From Rhodospirillales bacterium RIFCSPLOWO2_12_FULL_67_15 (lineage in GTDB: Bacteria; Pseudomonadota; Alphaproteobacteria; Rhodospirillales; 2-12-FULL-67-15), in NCBI GenBank assembly GCA_001830475.1, contig MIAC01000161.1, forward strand, positions 1-6,431: a DNA stretch of 6,431 bases. Reading direction: 5' to 3'. Under the pieces are notes generated by a model that did no database searches, was not told where the DNA came from, and saw nothing but the letters and a program-made list of their open reading frames with translations. The position numbers and the translations under genes are program-made. Every line of letters starts with the position of its first letter. The stretch's first letter is position 1. Below are positions 5,189-6,431 of this stretch, piece after piece.

Positions 5189-6431
5189 TCAGTCGATGAT
5201 GTGGTGGACCGGCGCCTTCTCCATTTTCCACTCGCCGGTGTTCCGGTCGTAGCGGGACAAGGTGAAGCAATGCCAATTCTTATCATCCAGCTTCATATGA
5301 TCGCCCCGATAGTAATACCCCGGCCACCGCGTTTCTTGGCGGAACAGCGTGTGATGGGTCACGGTCTCCGAGGTCAAAAGCCGGTGGTGCAGCTCCCACG
5401 TTCGCTGAAGCTGATGAAGGTCTTCGGCGCCGATACTGTTCATGTCTTCCCTCAGCATGCCCAGCAACTCGAGTCCGCGGTTGAGCAACACATCGTTCGT
5501 CATGTAAATGGTGCTGATGCCGCCGACGTATTCGTCCATGATCTTCTGGAGACGCTGAAGACCGTGAATGGGCAGAAGATAACTCGGCGAAACGGTTCCG
5601 GCGACGATCTCGTTGCGGCCGATCCGGTAATTCTCCATCGGCTGGAAGATGACCTGTTCGAGATCCTGGTACTCCTGTTCGCTGACCTGAGGCCCGTTTT
5701 TCCCCATGTCGTTCACGTACCTGACCGCCGCCTTGCCGGCGATCCGGCCTTCCGCGAAGGACCCTGACGAGAACTTGTGGGCGGTGCCGCCGATGGTGTC
5801 GCCGGCGCCGAACAGGCCGTCGACCGTCATCATCCGGTTGTATCCCCACTGATATTCCGCGGGGGCGCAGTCTTCCGGTCCGCTCGCCCACGCGCCGGAG
5901 CAGGTGGCGTGCGAACCCATGACGTAGGGCTCCGACGTGGTCAGCTCGGGATTGGTATGCTTGGGGTCGATGTTCTGCGACGCCCAGACGACCGCTTGCC
6001 CGATCGTCATGCCCAGGAAGTTCTCCCAGCCGATGGTCTCCTTGTGGGGGTCCTTGAAGGCCTCCTTGGTCACCATGCGGATGGGCCCGCGACCAGCCGC
6101 GATCTCCCTAAGAATCGCGTGGTTGCGCAGGCACGTCGGCACCGGGTGATGGTCGATGTATTCGCCCACCAAAGCCTTGGTGTCCTCGTACCACTTCGAC
6201 TCGTATTCCTGGCCATAGGCGTTTTCGGTGTGCGTCTTCAGGTGCAGGAAGTAGGCACCGACAGGGCCGTAGCCGTCCTTGAAGCGGGTCAAGACGATGC
6301 GATTTTCCATCTGCGTCATCTTGGCGCCGACTTGGATCGGCAACGCGTAAGCGGACCCGTTGCTCCAGGGCGCATACCAGGTCCGCCCCATGCCCTCGCC
6401 CACGGAACGCGGCTTAAAGATGTGCGACGCC
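5189..6431 (-). CDS. aprA: Second adenylylsulfate reductase alpha subunit, divergent AprA (N-terminus outside window)
   Basis: 413 residues are visible, matching residue 213 to the end of the other AprA; the N-terminal FAD Rossmann part is beyond base 6431. The in-frame GTG at 6403 is an internal Val codon, since the frame continues upstream as ASHIFKPRS, homologous to AVNVFRPRS of the other copy. Retained motifs are GEGMGRTWY, TRFKDGYGPVGAYFL (with the sulfite-contacting Arg), PTCLRNHAI, GSH (active-site His), HKFSSGSFAEGRIAGK and ETRWPGYYYRGD, so it looks catalytically competent. About half of the residues match the other AprA by eye, so this is no recent duplicate. It lacks about 10 residues in the segment after GRGP and about 9 at the C-terminus, and the His loop reads GSHATCSGAW instead of GSHSGCCGIW. 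It ends 16 bases before aprB. An aprB of its own may lie upstream; that cannot be seen here. Confidence 0.93.
   Translation of the reverse strand, partial: ASHIFKPRSVGEGMGRTWYAPWSNGSAYALPIQVGAKMTQMENRIVLTRFKDGYGPVGAYFLHLKTHTENAYGQEYESKWYEDTKALVGEYIDHHPVPTCLRNHAILREIAAGRGPIRMVTKEAFKDPHKETIGWENFLGMTIGQAVVWASQNIDPKHTNPELTTSEPYVMGSHATCSGAWASGPEDCAPAEYQWGYNRMMTVDGLFGAGDTIGGTAHKFSSGSFAEGRIAGKAAVRYVNDMGKNGPQVSEQEYQDLEQVIFQPMENYRIGRNEIVAGTVSPSYLLPIHGLQRLQKIMDEYVGGISTIYMTNDVLLNRGLELLGMLREDMNSIGAEDLHQLQRTWELHHRLLTSETVTHHTLFRQETRWPGYYYRGDHMKLDDKNWHCFTLSRYDRNTGEWKMEKAPVHHIID

Noticed and set aside
4750..5286. A longer AprB starting at 5286.
   Set aside because: The extra 38 residues are unconserved and overlap the 3' end of the upstream aprA; the start at 5172 places Cys10 to Cys57 at their expected numbers.

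Overview
The window is a compact stretch with every recognisable gene on the minus strand, so transcription runs from base 6431 towards base 1. It joins dissimilatory adenylylsulfate (APS) reductase genes to genes of 3-sulfolactate breakdown. The high GC content, very GC-rich third codon positions, weak or absent Shine-Dalgarno sites before several genes and the gene families suggest a proteobacterium, most likely an alphaproteobacterium. The taxonomic call is inference; there is no rRNA or marker gene here.

Layout in the direction of transcription: (1) the 3' two-thirds of an aprA gene, cut by the window edge (6431-5189); (2) aprB, the two-[4Fe-4S] subunit (5172-4750); (3) a second, clearly different full-length aprA (4657-2726); (4) a cysteine-rich YkgJ-type protein (2629-1670); (5) a D-isomer-specific 2-hydroxyacid dehydrogenase (1646-702); (6) suyA (527-240); (7) the start of suyB (238-1), cut by the other edge. 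Gaps are 16, 92, 96, 23, 174 and 1 bases. The 96-base gap carries a perfect 10-bp hairpin, and the 174-base gap carries a terminator-like hairpin just before suyA. No RNA gene, mobile element, CRISPR array or long repeat is visible.

Proposed joint function (inference): the dehydrogenase interconverts sulfopyruvate and one sulfolactate enantiomer, as SlcC does. SuyAB cleaves (R)-sulfolactate to pyruvate and sulfite in the cytoplasm. AprBA, running in the oxidative direction, joins that sulfite to AMP to give APS and passes two electrons to an unseen membrane partner (AprM or Qmo type). A sulfate adenylyltransferase outside the window could then recover ATP and sulfate. This would couple organosulfonate catabolism to energy-conserving sulfite oxidation. 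The opposite direction, APS reduction, cannot be excluded from this sequence alone.

The two main oddities are the aprA-aprB-aprA arrangement, with two divergent alpha subunits around one beta subunit, and the closeness of apr to suy genes.
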